Below are positions 8,452 through 21,392 of a stretch of DNA of 64,000 bases, one piece after another. The notes under the pieces were generated by a model. It saw only the letters and a program-made list of their open reading frames with translations. It did no database searches and was not told where the DNA came from. The stretch's first letter is position 1, and every line of letters begins with the position of its first letter. This DNA comes from Variovorax paradoxus. GTDB lineage: Bacteria > Pseudomonadota > Gammaproteobacteria > Burkholderiales > Burkholderiaceae_C. The translations under genes were made by a program, and so were the position numbers. The stretch lies in contig CP063166.1 of the NCBI GenBank assembly GCA_016806145.1, forward strand, positions 186,001 to 250,000. The letters are read 5' to 3'.

Positions 8452-10035
8452 ATGAGCTTTCGCAACCCAGGCCGTGCGCGGCCACACGCCGGGGCTTCGA
8501 GCCGCTGGGCCCTGGCCGGTGCGCTGGCCCTCGCGGGGCTGCTCGCCGGCTGCGGCGGTGGGGGCGGCGGCGGAGGCGGGGGCCTGCCGTTCCTGCCGGG
8601 AACGGGGACCGGAACCGGAACGCCCGGCACGGGCGACGACGACGCGATCGTCGCCTCCTCGAGCGTGGCCGGCCAGTGCGCCGCGCCACGTCCCGGCATC
8701 AATCCGGCCACCGGCCTCGGCTACCCCGACCGCGCCGGCTCGCTGGCGATCGAGAAGCGCTGGGTGCGCGCCTGGATCGACGAAACCTACCTCTGGTACA
8801 ACGAGGTGCCGACCACGCTGAAGGCGGCCGACTACGCGACGCCGGTGGCCTACTTCAACGTGCTGAAGACCCCGCTCACCACGGCCTCGGGCCGCGCCAA
8901 GGACCGCTTCCACTACGTCTACGACACCGAGGTCTACCGCCAGCTCTCCGAGGCCGGTGTCTCGGCCGGCTACGGCATCGAGTTCGCGTTCGTGCGCAAC
9001 TCGCGCCCGCGCGACCTGCGCGTGGCCTTCACCGAACCGAACTCGCCGGCGGCCAACGCCGGCATCGCACGCGGCGCCAAGATCCTCGAGGTCGACGGCA
9101 TCAGCGTGGTCAACAGCACCAACACCACCGCCATCAACAACGCGCTGTCGCCCGCCGCGCTCGGCGAGTCGCACAGCTTCAGGCTCGAGGAGGCCGGCGG
9201 CGCCACGCGCACCGTCACGCTGGCCGCGGCCCAGATCACGCGCACGCCGGTGCAGAACGTGAAGACCGTCGACACGGCGAGCGGCCGCGTCGGCTACCTG
9301 CTGTTCAACGACCACATCACGACCTCCGAGGCGCAGCTGATCGCGGCCATGAACAAGTTCAAGGCCGACGGCGTGCAGGACCTCGTGCTCGACATGCGCT
9401 ACAACGGCGGCGGCCAGCTCAACATCGCGAGCCGGCTCGCCTACATGATCGCCTCGCCGGCCGCCACCGCGGGCAAGACCTTCGAGCGGCTCGCCTTCAA
9501 CAACAAGAATCCGTTCGGCTTCCAGGCGCCGCTGCCCTTCCTCGGCACCTCGCGCAACAGCCTGCCGCTGCCGCAGCTCGGCCTGTCGCAGGTCACGGTG
9601 CTCACCAGCCCCGACACCTGCTCGGCCAGCGAGTCGGTCATCAACGGCCTGCGCGGCGTGGACGTCCGTGTCAACCTCGTGGGCGGCACCACCTGCGGCA
9701 AGCCCTACGGCTTCTATCCGCAGGACAACTGCGGCACCACCTACTTCGCGATCCAGTTCCAGGGCGTGAACAACAAGGGCGCCGGCGACTACGGCGACGG
9801 CTTCGCGCCCAACTGCACGGTGGCCGACGACTTCACGCATGCGCTGGGCGATACCAGCGAGGCGCGCTTCTCGGCCGCGCTCGCGCTGCGCAGCACCGGC
9901 AGCTGCCCGGTGCCGGTCGCCGCCGCGGCGCGCGCCGCGCCGGAACTCGAGAAGGCGGACGCGGCACAGGACACGGGTCCGATGCTGCTGCTGCGCTCGT
10001 CGCTGCGCGAGAACCGGCTGATCGAGACCGACTGA
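8452..10035 (+). CDS. S41-family (C-terminal-processing type) serine protease lipoprotein
   Basis: The 527-aa precursor has a lipoprotein signal ending LAGLLAGC, lipidated at C34, followed by ten glycines encoded by mixed codons. A PDZ-like segment (about 180-260) precedes the S41 core, which contains the candidate nucleophile in TCSASESV and the candidate lysine in TTCGKPYG. It is expected in the periplasm or on the outer membrane, cutting the C-termini of unfolded or lipid-linked proteins. The start at 8452 was chosen for GGGAG 6 nt upstream, over the in-frame ATG at 8437. It ends before the terminator at 10071. Confidence 0.85.
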   Translation: MSFRNPGRARPHAGASSRWALAGALALAGLLAGCGGGGGGGGGGLPFLPGTGTGTGTPGTGDDDAIVASSSVAGQCAAPRPGINPATGLGYPDRAGSLAIEKRWVRAWIDETYLWYNEVPTTLKAADYATPVAYFNVLKTPLTTASGRAKDRFHYVYDTEVYRQLSEAGVSAGYGIEFAFVRNSRPRDLRVAFTEPNSPAANAGIARGAKILEVDGISVVNSTNTTAINNALSPAALGESHSFRLEEAGGATRTVTLAAAQITRTPVQNVKTVDTASGRVGYLLFNDHITTSEAQLIAAMNKFKADGVQDLVLDMRYNGGGQLNIASRLAYMIASPAATAGKTFERLAFNNKNPFGFQAPLPFLGTSRNSLPLPQLGLSQVTVLTSPDTCSASESVINGLRGVDVRVNLVGGTTCGKPYGFYPQDNCGTTYFAIQFQGVNNKGAGDYGDGFAPNCTVADDFTHALGDTSEARFSAALALRSTGSCPVPVAAAARAAPELEKADAAQDTGPMLLLRSSLRENRLIETD

Positions 10036-10070
10036 TCCACCGGCCGGCGCCCTTCTCGCCGAACCGACGA

Positions 10071-10093
10071 ACGGGCCCGACGGGCCCGTTTTC
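10071..10093 (+). terminator. intrinsic terminator after the S41 protease gene
   Basis: ACGGGCCC and GGGCCCGT form an 8-bp perfect stem around a 3-nt loop, followed by TTTTC. It starts 35 bp after the protease stop codon. Confidence 0.8.
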
Positions 10094-10188
10094 GCGTGTC
10101 CGAACGCGCCGGCCGCGCCCCATCCTCCTCGCGGAAAACCCCTAGGCCACGGCCCTTGCCTGTGCCGTGCCCTCGCGCCCAGAATTCA

Positions 10189-10212
10189 GCAAACGTTTGC
10201 GCAAACGTTTTC
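10189..10212. promoter_or_regulatory. twin LacI-family operators upstream of the nucleoside hydrolase
   Basis: Two adjacent half-symmetric sites, GCAAACGTTTGC at 10189-10200 and GCAAACGTTTTC at 10201-10212, sit about 70 bp upstream of the ATG at 10273. AAACGTTT with a central CG is the classic core of LacI-family operators, including the PurR box. The placement fits control of a purine or pyrimidine nucleoside salvage gene by a LacI-type regulator, which is not in this window. Confidence 0.7.
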
Positions 10213-10272
10213 GTTCGAGCGACCGTTCGACGGTTTCCCCCTCAAGACAACCACTATTCCAAGGAGAGAGAG

Positions 10273-11472
10273 ATGCAGATGCCCAGAAGACGATGGATCG
10301 TTTCGGCCCTGTCGGTCGCGGCGCTCACCGCCTGCGGCGGCGGTGGCGGCAACGGCTTCGCGTTCGTGCCGACCGGCAGCGCGCCGCCGCCCCCACCGCC
10401 TCCGCCGCCGCCGCCGCCGCCCCCTCCGCCGGCGCGCAAGATCATCATCGACAGCGACTACAACACCATGAGCGACGACGGCCAGCTCGGCGCCATGGCC
10501 GCGCAGCTGCAGGCCGAGGGCAAGGTCGACGTGCTGGGCATCAGCGTGGTGTCGGGCAACAAGTGGCTGCGCCAGGGCGTGGCCGAGGCGCTGAAGTCGG
10601 TCGAGCGGCTCGGCGTGGGCGATCGCATCGGCGTCTACGTGGGCGAGAACTACGCGCTGAACCACACCAAGGCCGACATCGACGCCGAGATGAAGGCCGG
10701 TGCCGGCGGCGACGGCTACCTGGGCGCCTGGAGCTCGCCCGAGCCCAAGAGCGACGCCGAGCTGGTGCCGATCCCCGACGGCTTCGCCACCCACACCAAG
10801 GTGCAGGCCAAGGGCGCGGTCGACTTCCTGATCGACGCCATCAAGGCGAATCCGAAGGAGGTCAGCATCCTCGCGATCGGCCCGCTCACGAACATCGCGC
10901 TGGCCGCCAAGCGCGCGCCCGAGATCGTGCCGCTGATCAAGGAGATCATCTACATGGGCGGCGCTGTCCACGTGGCCGGCAACACGACCAAGACGGCCGA
11001 GTTCAACTGGTGGTTCGACCCCGATGCGGCGCAGTACGTGGTGCGCCTGCCGATCCCGCAGGTGGTGCTGCCGCTGGACGTGACCGACACCGTGCTGATG
11101 ACCAAGGCCATCTACGACAAGATCGCGCACCCGGCCACGCCCACGCCGGTCACCGAGGTCTTCCGCAAGGAATGGTTCGCGGACTCGTTCGAGACCAAGC
11201 CCGGCTACACCTCGAACATCTGGGACACGCTGACCATCGCCTACCTGCTCGACCCGAGCTACGCGACCGAGGTCAGCGAGGAGTACGTCGACGTGATCGC
11301 CAAGCCCGGCGATCCCGAGAACGGCCGCTCGGTCGGCTATGCCACGCCGCCCGCGGGCGTGGCGCTGCAGAAGATGAAGGTGGTGAAGAAGTTCGACAAC
11401 GCGCGCTTCTACGATCTCTACGTCGACCTGCTCACGCGGCCGGTGCCGGTGAAGCTGCCGGTCGCGAACTGA
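10273..11472 (+). CDS. nucleoside hydrolase lipoprotein
   Basis: The 399-aa protein has a lipoprotein signal ending LTAC (C21), a Gly/Asn-rich spacer, then sixteen consecutive prolines (38-53) before the catalytic domain. The domain opens with KIIIDSDYNTMSDD, the calcium-binding aspartate cluster of inosine-uridine nucleoside hydrolases, and has the family's ILAIGPLTNIALA segment. It would split the N-glycosidic bond of nucleosides outside the cytoplasm, releasing base and ribose. AAGGAGAG precedes the start. The polyproline tract probably acts as a rigid tether. The exact base preference cannot be read. Confidence 0.85.
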   Translation: MQMPRRRWIVSALSVAALTACGGGGGNGFAFVPTGSAPPPPPPPPPPPPPPPPARKIIIDSDYNTMSDDGQLGAMAAQLQAEGKVDVLGISVVSGNKWLRQGVAEALKSVERLGVGDRIGVYVGENYALNHTKADIDAEMKAGAGGDGYLGAWSSPEPKSDAELVPIPDGFATHTKVQAKGAVDFLIDAIKANPKEVSILAIGPLTNIALAAKRAPEIVPLIKEIIYMGGAVHVAGNTTKTAEFNWWFDPDAAQYVVRLPIPQVVLPLDVTDTVLMTKAIYDKIAHPATPTPVTEVFRKEWFADSFETKPGYTSNIWDTLTIAYLLDPSYATEVSEEYVDVIAKPGDPENGRSVGYATPPAGVALQKMKVVKKFDNARFYDLYVDLLTRPVPVKLPVAN

Positions 11473-11478
11473 GGCCGG

Positions 11479-13353
<1,875 letters not shown>

Positions 13354-13520
13354 GGCGGCGGGCTGGGTGGCGACGGAAGGGGTCGATTGTCGCCGCAGCG
13401 CAGCAGGCGCGCCGCCGCGGTCGCGGGCCCGGGCGCGACCGCCCGTCGGCCTGGGTGGCGGCCTCGACGCGCGGCCCGGCTGGCACGCCGCTTGCAAGCG
13501 ATCGGCATTCGCCTGAAATG

Positions 13521-13534
13521 CCTGTATAGACAGC
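13521..13534. promoter_or_regulatory. HutC-type operator, imperfect copy
   Basis: CCTGTATAGACAGC has the TGTATA/TACA-like core with one mismatch. It lies about 100 bp upstream of the perfect copy at 13625 and may serve cooperative binding or control of transcription toward recQ. Confidence 0.55.
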
Positions 13535-13624
13535 ATTCTGGTGCATGCCTCGGACGGTCCGCACCAATACAAGGTGCGCTCCACGACGGCTTGCACCGTT
13601 CCCACCGCAGCTTTTTCGGGTTAT

Positions 13625-13638
13625 CCTGTATATACAGG
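13625..13638. promoter_or_regulatory. HutC-type operator, perfect palindrome
   Basis: CCTGTATATACAGG is a perfect 14-bp palindrome with the TGTATATACA core known for HutC, the urocanate-responsive GntR-type repressor encoded at 16429. It sits about 100 bp before the transporter operon. Confidence 0.8.
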
Positions 13639-13739
13639 GGTGTTCAGGCGAATGACACTGCGGCCGCGCACCACGGAAAGCTCCGACGGAGCGCTGCCAG
13701 CCGATTCAATTGACGCTTCACACGAACAGGAGGGCCTCG

Positions 13740-14702
13740 ATGGCCAAGACAGTCGCAAAGATCGCCACGCTGCTGGCAGCCGGTGCATGCATCGCGGGCG
13801 CGGCCGGGGGCGCCGCCGCCCAGACCAGGATCACGCTCGGCATGTCGGGCTGGACCGGCTTCGCGCCGCTGTCGCTGGCCGACAAGGCCGGCATCTTCAA
13901 GAAGAACGGGCTCGACGTGGAGCTCAAGATGATCCCGCAGAAGGACCGCCACCTGGCGCTGGCCTCGGGCGCGATCCAGTGCGCCGCCACCACCGTCGAG
14001 ACGCACGTGGCCTGGAACGCCAACGGCGTGCCGATCGTGCAGATCTTCCAGATGGACAAGTCCTACGGCGCCGACGGCATCGCGGTGCGCAACGACGTCA
14101 GGGGCTTCTCCGACCTCAAGGGCAAGACCGTCGGCGTGAGCGCGCCCGGCACCGCGCCGTACTTCGGCCTGGCCTGGATGCTGTCGAAGAACGGCATGAA
14201 CATCAAGGACGTGAAGACGGTGTCGCTCGAGCCCCAGCCGGCCGCGCAGGCCTTCGTCGCGGGCCAGAACGATGCCGCCATGACCTACGAGCCCTACCTG
14301 TCGACCGTGCGCGCCAACCCGCAGGCCGGCAAGATCCTCGCGACCACGCTCGACTACCCGATGGTGATGGACACCGTGGGTTGCGCGCCGACCTGGCTCA
14401 AGGCCAACGCCAAGGCCGCGCAGGCGCTGACCGACTCGTACTTCGAGGCGCTCGAGATGATCAAGTCCGACCCGGCCAAGTCCAACGAGCTGATGGGCAG
14501 CGCGGTCAAGCAGAGCGGCGAGCAGTTCGCCAAGTCCTCGGCCTACCTGCGCTGGCAGGACAAGGCCGCGAACCAGAAGTTCTTCAGCGGCGAGCTGACC
14601 CAGTTCATGAAGGAGTCAGTGCCGATCCTGCTGGAGGCCGGCGTGATCCGCAAGGCGCCCGAGGACCTGGCCGTGACCTTCGACGCGAGCTTCATCAAGT
14701 AA
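13740..14702 (+). CDS. ABC transporter substrate-binding protein (NitT/TauT type) of the hut cluster
   Basis: The 320-aa protein starts with a Sec signal peptide (MAKTVAKIATLLAAGACIAG, cleavage near AAA-QT). The NMT1/SsuA-like fold follows, with ITLGMSGWTGFAPLSLADKAGIF at the N-terminus of the mature protein. It works in the periplasm with the permease and ATPase that follow. Family members bind nitrate, taurine, sulphonates or pyrimidine precursors. Position inside a HutC-controlled cluster suggests histidine, urocanate or a related imidazole as ligand, which is inference. AGGAGG precedes the start by 6 nt. Confidence 0.85.
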   Translation: MAKTVAKIATLLAAGACIAGAAGGAAAQTRITLGMSGWTGFAPLSLADKAGIFKKNGLDVELKMIPQKDRHLALASGAIQCAATTVETHVAWNANGVPIVQIFQMDKSYGADGIAVRNDVRGFSDLKGKTVGVSAPGTAPYFGLAWMLSKNGMNIKDVKTVSLEPQPAAQAFVAGQNDAAMTYEPYLSTVRANPQAGKILATTLDYPMVMDTVGCAPTWLKANAKAAQALTDSYFEALEMIKSDPAKSNELMGSAVKQSGEQFAKSSAYLRWQDKAANQKFFSGELTQFMKESVPILLEAGVIRKAPEDLAVTFDASFIK

Positions 14703-14744
14703 GCCACCCCAGCCACAACGACGAAGCGCCACGCATCGCCCGCC

Positions 14745-15629
14745 ATGGAAGCGACGACCGCCATCCCCTCCGCGCCAGCCGCTTCCGCGGCGGCCTCCGT
14801 TCCCCCCGCCGCCGTGCCCTCCGCCGCCGTGCCCTCCGCGCGGCGCCGGCGCGCGATGGCGCCGCTCGAACCCGTGAGCCCGCGCGCGCGGTGGATGCTG
14901 GGCGTCGGCTTCTTCGTGCTGTTCTTCGCCGTCTGGGCCTTCTTCACGCTCGGCGGCTTCGTCTCGCCGACCTTCCTGGCCAGCCCGGTCACGATGGTGC
15001 GCGAAGGCTGGCTGCTGTTCACCGAGTACAACTTCATCCAGGACATCGGGATGACGGTGTGGCGCGTGGTCGGCGGCTTCGTGCTGGCCTCGGTCATCGC
15101 CGTGCCGCTGGGCATCGCGATGGGCGCCTACAAGCCGATCGAGGCCTTCCTCGAGCCCTTCGTCTCGTTTTGCCGCTACCTGCCGGCCTCGGCCTTCATT
15201 CCGCTGCTGATCCTCTGGGCCGGCATCGGCGAGAGCCAGAAGCTGCTGGTGATCTTCATCGGCTCGGTGTTCCAGGTGATCCTGATGGTGGCCGTGACCG
15301 TGGGCAGCGCGCGCAAGGACCTGGTGGAGGCCGCCTACACGCTGGGCGCCAGCAGCCGGGGCATCGTGCGCCGCGTGCTGATCCCGGGCGCCGCGCCCGG
15401 CATCGCCGAGACCCTGCGCCTGGTGCTGGGCTGGGCCTGGACCTACGTCATCGTGGCCGAGCTCATCGGCTCCTCCTCGGGCATCGGCCACATGATCACC
15501 GACAGCCAGGCGCTGCTGAACACCGGCCAGATCATCTTCGGGATCATCGTCATCGGCGTCATCGGCCTCGTGTCCGACTTCGCCTTCAAGGCCGTCAACC
15601 GCCGCCTCTTCGCCTGGAGCACGCTGTGA
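14745..15629 (+). CDS. ABC transporter permease (NitT/TauT type)
   Basis: The 294-aa protein has an Ala/Pro-rich cytoplasmic leader of about 45 residues and then around six transmembrane helices. The EAA-type loop reads DLVEAAYTLGASSRGIVRRVLIPGAAPGI, the ATPase contact site of binding-protein-dependent permeases. Its stop overlaps the GTG start of the ATPase gene by 4 nt, so translation is coupled. It would form the membrane channel for the ligand bound by the preceding protein. Confidence 0.9.
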   Translation: MEATTAIPSAPAASAAASVPPAAVPSAAVPSARRRRAMAPLEPVSPRARWMLGVGFFVLFFAVWAFFTLGGFVSPTFLASPVTMVREGWLLFTEYNFIQDIGMTVWRVVGGFVLASVIAVPLGIAMGAYKPIEAFLEPFVSFCRYLPASAFIPLLILWAGIGESQKLLVIFIGSVFQVILMVAVTVGSARKDLVEAAYTLGASSRGIVRRVLIPGAAPGIAETLRLVLGWAWTYVIVAELIGSSSGIGHMITDSQALLNTGQIIFGIIVIGVIGLVSDFAFKAVNRRLFAWSTL

Positions 15630-16423
15630 GCACCCTCGTCAAGCCCGCCCAGTTGTCGATCCGCGGCGTCTCGCGCACCTTCACCGGCACGCGTGGCCAG
15701 CGCACGCAGGCGCTGCTGCCGGTCGACTTCGAGGTGCGCGAGAACGACTTCGTCACCATCCTCGGCCCCTCGGGCTGCGGCAAGTCCACCCTGCTGCGGA
15801 TCGTCGCGGGGCTCGACTTCCCGACCACCGGCGAGGTGCTGCTCGACGGCCAGCCGATCGAGGGTCCGGGCGCCGACCGCGGCGTGGTGTTCCAGAGCTA
15901 CACCCTGTTCCCCTGGCTCACGATCGCGCAGAACATCCGCTTCGGCCTGCGCGAGCGCGGCATGAGCGAGGCCGAGCAGAAGGAGCGCAGCGAGTTCTTC
16001 ATCGCCAAGGTCGGCCTGCGCGGTTTCGAGAACCACTATCCCAAGCAGCTCTCGGGCGGCATGCAGCAGCGCACCGCGATCGCGCGCGCGCTGGCCAACG
16101 ATCCCAAGATGCTGCTGCTCGACGAGCCCTTCGGCGCGCTCGACAACCAGACCCGCGTGCTGATGCAGGAGCTGCTGTTGGGCATCTGGGAATCGGCGCA
16201 GAAGACGGTGCTGTTCGTCACGCACGACATCGACGAGGCCATCTTCATGGCCAACCGCGTGGCCGTGTTCAGCGCCCGGCCCGGCCGCATCAAGACCGAG
16301 ATCGCGGTCGACTTCCCGCATCCGCGCCACTACACGATCAAGACCTCGCCCGAGTTCATGGAGATCAAGGCCCGGCTGACCGAGGAGATCCGCGCCGAGT
16401 CGATGGCGGCGGCGGAGCATTGA
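15626..16423 (+). CDS. ABC transporter ATP-binding protein (NitT/TauT type)
   Basis: It starts at a GTG that overlaps the permease stop. It has 265 aa, with Walker [10 protein letters not shown], signature LSGGMQQR, Walker [13 protein letters not shown] and switch His in VTHDIDEA, all intact. It is the SsuB/TauB/NrtD-like energiser of the importer. The hutC ATG follows 5 nt after the stop, making a single transporter-repressor transcription unit. Confidence 0.92.
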   Translation: MSTLVKPAQLSIRGVSRTFTGTRGQRTQALLPVDFEVRENDFVTILGPSGCGKSTLLRIVAGLDFPTTGEVLLDGQPIEGPGADRGVVFQSYTLFPWLTIAQNIRFGLRERGMSEAEQKERSEFFIAKVGLRGFENHYPKQLSGGMQQRTAIARALANDPKMLLLDEPFGALDNQTRVLMQELLLGIWESAQKTVLFVTHDIDEAIFMANRVAVFSARPGRIKTEIAVDFPHPRHYTIKTSPEFMEIKARLTEEIRAESMAAAEH

Positions 16424-16428
16424 GACCG

Positions 16429-17208
16429 ATGAAGCGCGACCTGCCGTCCTCCGCACCGAACCCCGCCGGCGCGCCCGCGGCCGCGCCGTCGCTCGCGCTC
16501 TATGCGCAGGTCAAGGACCACATCTCGCGCAAGATCCAGGACGGCACCTGGCCGCCCGGCCACCGGCTGCCGTCCGAGCACGAGCTGGTGGCGCAGTTCG
16601 CCATCTCGCGCATGACCGCCAACCGCGCGCTGCGCGAGCTCTCGGAGCAGGGCCGCATCGTGCGCGTGGCCGGCGTGGGCAGCTTCGTGGCCGAGAACAA
16701 GCCGCAGTCCACGCTGCTGCAGATCGCCAACATCGCGAGCGAGATCCGCCAGCGCGGCCACGACTACCGCTGCGAGTTCATCGCGCTCGAGCGCATCGCC
16801 GCCTCGCCCGACATCGCCGTGTGGCTCGACCTGCGGCCCGGCGAGTCGGTGTTCCACACCGTCTGCCTGCACCTGGAGAACGGCACGCCGGTGCAGATCG
16901 AGGACCGCTACGTCAATCCGCGCGCCGTGCCCGAGTTCCTCGACCAGGACTTCTCGGTCGTCTCGCCCGGCGAGTACCTGGTGCGCAACGTGCCCTTCGA
17001 CCAGATCGAGCACGTGGTCGACGCGGTGCTGCCCACCGCCGAGCAGGCCGAGCGCCTCGACATGCCGCCGGCCGACCCCTGCCTGCTGCTGACCCGCCGC
17101 ACCTGGACCCGCGACCTGCCCGTGACGCTGGTGCGCTGCCTGCACCCGGCCTCGCGCTACCGGCTCGGCAGCCGCTTCCGCGTCGACGGCAACCAGGCCT
17201 TCGGCTGA
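16429..17208 (+). CDS. hutC: histidine utilisation repressor HutC (GntR family)
   Basis: The 259-aa protein has an N-terminal GntR winged helix (about residues 20-90, [20 protein letters not shown]) followed by a UTRA ligand domain ending in the typical tail ([12 protein letters not shown]). Family members repress hut genes by binding TGTATATACA palindromes and release them when urocanate binds. Three such sites occur nearby. The ATG at 16429 was chosen over the TTG at 16420, which overlaps the ATPase stop. It is in the same operon as the transporter and upstream of hutH. Confidence 0.93.
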   Translation: MKRDLPSSAPNPAGAPAAAPSLALYAQVKDHISRKIQDGTWPPGHRLPSEHELVAQFAISRMTANRALRELSEQGRIVRVAGVGSFVAENKPQSTLLQIANIASEIRQRGHDYRCEFIALERIAASPDIAVWLDLRPGESVFHTVCLHLENGTPVQIEDRYVNPRAVPEFLDQDFSVVSPGEYLVRNVPFDQIEHVVDAVLPTAEQAERLDMPPADPCLLLTRRTWTRDLPVTLVRCLHPASRYRLGSRFRVDGNQAFG

Positions 17209-17250
17209 ATCCACGCACGCCAACCCGGCCTTCGATTTTTTTCGCACCTA

Positions 17251-17264
17251 CTTGTATATACAGG
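17251..17264. promoter_or_regulatory. HutC-type operator in front of hutH
   Basis: CTTGTATATACAGG carries the full TGTATATACA core and ends 8 bp before the hutH ATG. A repressor bound here would block both initiation from a local promoter and the translation start region. Confidence 0.8.
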
Positions 17265-17272
17265 ATCGCACC

Positions 17273-18838
17273 ATGAAGCTTGCTCCCAACGCCGCCACCG
17301 AACCGCTCGTGCTCTCGCCCGGCGAGGTCGACCTGCCCGCGCTGCGCCGCATCCATGCGGGCGGCGCGCGGCTCGAGCTCGCCGGCGCCGCGCGCGCCGG
17401 CCTGCTGGCCGCCCAGGCCACGGTGCGCCGCATCGTCGAGGCCGGCGAGGTGGTCTACGGCATCAACACCGGCTTCGGCAAGCTCGCGCAGACCATCATT
17501 CCGCCCGAGCGCCTGGCCGAGCTGCAGCGCAACCTCGTGCTCTCGCACAGCGTGGGCACCGGCGCGCCGCTGCCCGACGGCGTGGTGCGGCTGGTGCTCG
17601 CCACCAAGGCCGTGAGCCTGGCGCGCGGCCATTCGGGCGTGCGGCCCGAGATCGTCGACGCGCTGCTCGCGCTGTTCAACGCGGGCCTCCTGCCGCGCAT
17701 CCCGAGCAAGGGCTCGGTCGGTGCCTCGGGCGACCTCGCGCCGCTGGCCCACATGGCCTGCGTGCTGATCGGCGAGGGCGAGGTCGGCACGCCCGAGGGC
17801 GAGACCATCGGCGGCACCGAGGCCATGCGCCGCATCGGCCTCGCGCCCTTCGTGCTCGGCCCCAAGGAAGGCCTGGCGCTGCTCAACGGCACGCAGGTGT
17901 CGACCGCGCTCGCGCTGGCGGGCCTGTTCGGCGCCGAGGACGTGTTCGCGGCCGGCCTGATGGCGGGCGCGCTCTCGCTCGAGGCGATCCAGGGCTCGAT
18001 CAAGCCCTTCGACGAACGCATCCACGCCGCGCGCGGCCAGCCGGGCCAGATCGCGGTGGCGGGTGCGGTGCGCGCGCTGCTCGAGGGCAGTGACATCGTG
18101 CCTTCGCATGCCGACTGCGGTCGCGTGCAGGACCCGTACTCGATCCGCTGCGTGCCACAGGTCATGGGCGCCTGCCTCGACAACCTCGCGCATGCGGCGC
18201 GGGTGCTGCGCATCGAGGCCAACGCGGCCTCGGACAACCCGCTGGTCTTCAGCGACACCGGTGACGTGATCTCGGGCGGCAACTTCCACGCCGAGCCCGT
18301 GGCCTTCGCGGCCGACATCATCGCGCTGGCGGTGAGCGAGATCGGCGCCATCTCCGAGCGCCGGCTCGCGCTGCTGCTCGACTCGGGCCTCTCGGGCCTG
18401 CCGCCCTTCCTGGTGCGCGACGGCGGCGTCAACTCCGGTTTCATGATCGCGCAGGTCACGGCCGCGGCGCTGGCCTCCGAGAACAAGTCGCTGGCCCACC
18501 CGGCCAGCGTCGACAGCCTGCCGACCTCGGCCAACCAGGAAGACCACGTGTCGATGGCCACCTTCGCGGGCCGCCGCCTGGCCGAGATGGTCGACAACAC
18601 CGCGGTGGTGGTCGGCATCGAGGCCATGGGCGCCTGCCAGGGCATCGAGCTCAAGCGCAACGCCGACACTCCGCGCAGCTCCGCGCTGGTCGAGGCCGAG
18701 TTCGCCGCCATCCGCGAGCGCGTGGCCTTCATCGAGCAGGACCGCTTCATGGCGCCCGACGTGGAAGCCATGCGCCTGTGGGCCCGCCGCGGCGACTGGG
18801 CCGCGCCGCTGGCCGCCGTGCTGCCGAGCCGCGCCTGA
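17273..18838 (+). CDS. hutH: histidine ammonia-lyase
   Basis: The 521-aa protein contains [14 protein letters not shown] near residue 150, whose Ala-Ser-Gly cyclises into the MIO cofactor. The early [11 protein letters not shown] block is also typical. It converts L-histidine to trans-urocanate plus ammonia in the cytoplasm, step 1 of the pathway. Length and motifs match the family. The start lies 8 bp after a HutC operator, so expression is expected to rise with urocanate. hutU follows after 53 bp. Confidence 0.97.
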   Translation: MKLAPNAATEPLVLSPGEVDLPALRRIHAGGARLELAGAARAGLLAAQATVRRIVEAGEVVYGINTGFGKLAQTIIPPERLAELQRNLVLSHSVGTGAPLPDGVVRLVLATKAVSLARGHSGVRPEIVDALLALFNAGLLPRIPSKGSVGASGDLAPLAHMACVLIGEGEVGTPEGETIGGTEAMRRIGLAPFVLGPKEGLALLNGTQVSTALALAGLFGAEDVFAAGLMAGALSLEAIQGSIKPFDERIHAARGQPGQIAVAGAVRALLEGSDIVPSHADCGRVQDPYSIRCVPQVMGACLDNLAHAARVLRIEANAASDNPLVFSDTGDVISGGNFHAEPVAFAADIIALAVSEIGAISERRLALLLDSGLSGLPPFLVRDGGVNSGFMIAQVTAAALASENKSLAHPASVDSLPTSANQEDHVSMATFAGRRLAEMVDNTAVVVGIEAMGACQGIELKRNADTPRSSALVEAEFAAIRERVAFIEQDRFMAPDVEAMRLWARRGDWAAPLAAVLPSRA

Positions 18839-18891
18839 ACCTTCCCCCGATTCCTCGTCCGACCTTCCTTGCCAACGAAAGGACTCCCGCC

Positions 18892-20625
<1,734 letters not shown>

Positions 20626-20627
20626 GC

Positions 20628-21209
20628 ATGGCCGGCGGCACGCAGCGCTTCTCGCGCGCCACCTTGCCCGTCACGCCGTGGAAGAACGGCGGCGGCACCA
20701 CGCAGGAGATCGCCTGCTGGCCGGCCGGCGCCGGGCTCGAGGACTTCGGCTGGCGCGCGAGCATCGCCCGCATCGCGCAGGCCGGGCCGTTCTCGCGCTT
20801 CGCGGGCATCGACCGCTCCATCATGCTGCTCGAGGGCGACGGCGTGCGGCTGCGCTCGGCCGACGGCGCCATCGACCACTCGCTCGACGCGCCGCACCGG
20901 CCCTTCGCCTTCAGCGGCGACACCGCGCTCGACTGCACGCTGCTGGGCGGCGCCTCGAGCGATTTCAACGTGATGACCCGCCGCGGCGCCTGGCGCGCCG
21001 AGGTGCGCGTGCTCGACGGCGCCACCGCGCTCGAGGCCGCGCCGCACGGCGTGCTGCTCGCGCTGCGCGGCGGCTGGCGGCTCGATGCCGGCGGCACGGC
21101 GTGCCGCGAAGGCGAGGGCCTGTGCTGGTCCGACGCACCGCGCGCCTGGCAGCTCGCGCCCGAGGACGCGACGGCACGCCTCGTGGCCGTGCGCATCGTT
21201 CCCGCTTGA
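20628..21209 (+). CDS. hutD: HutD family protein
   Basis: The 193-aa protein has the HutD/DUF886 opening (TPWKNGGGTTQEIACWP) and a cupin-like fold with SSDFNVMTRRG. HutD proteins accompany hut operons and are thought to tune pathway flux or sense an intermediate; their biochemical role is not settled. Its start lies 2 bp after the hutU stop, so it is translationally coupled. Confidence 0.9.
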   Translation: MAGGTQRFSRATLPVTPWKNGGGTTQEIACWPAGAGLEDFGWRASIARIAQAGPFSRFAGIDRSIMLLEGDGVRLRSADGAIDHSLDAPHRPFAFSGDTALDCTLLGGASSDFNVMTRRGAWRAEVRVLDGATALEAAPHGVLLALRGGWRLDAGGTACREGEGLCWSDAPRAWQLAPEDATARLVAVRIVPA

Positions 21210-21229
21210 ATCATGAAATACCAACAGCC

Positions 21230-21334
21230 GGACGCAGAGGACGCGAAGAATCCGCGAAGGTCGCGAAAAAGAAAGTCGAAATTTTCATGAATTCCTTTCG
21301 CGTCCTTCGCGCAACCTTCGCGTCCTCTGCGTCC
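21230..21334. repeat. long intergenic hairpin repeat, family A copy 1
   Basis: A 19-bp perfect inverted repeat (left arm GGACGCAGAGGACGCGAAG, right arm CTTCGCGTCCTCTGCGTCC) is extended inward by CGCGAAGG/CCTTCGCG and CGCGAAA/TTTCGCG. It gives a hairpin of about 105 nt between hutD and hutI. The right arm is nearly identical to that of the element at 54663-54778, so both belong to one dispersed family. It could weaken read-through from hutD into hutI. Confidence 0.85.
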
Positions 21335-21392
21335 AGAAGTCCGCTTTCCTGCAACGTGACTGGCTCGCGGCGCATTGCATCGGATCACTGAC

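Larger units (their letters stand above)
13354..13739. other. recQ / hut divergent intergenic region
   Basis: This 386-bp spacer separates the recQ start from the first hut-cluster gene. It holds two HutC-type operators (13521-13534 and 13625-13638) and a strong ribosome-binding site, AGGAGG, at 13728-13733. No clear -35/-10 pair with normal spacing was found; a TTGCAC at 13591 is too far from the TATCCT at 13622. No further gene is supported here. Confidence 0.6.

Noticed and set aside
13354..13605. Longer recQ with ATG at 13605 or 13537
   Set aside because: The added residues do not look like RecQ, and the extension would run through both HutC-type operators.
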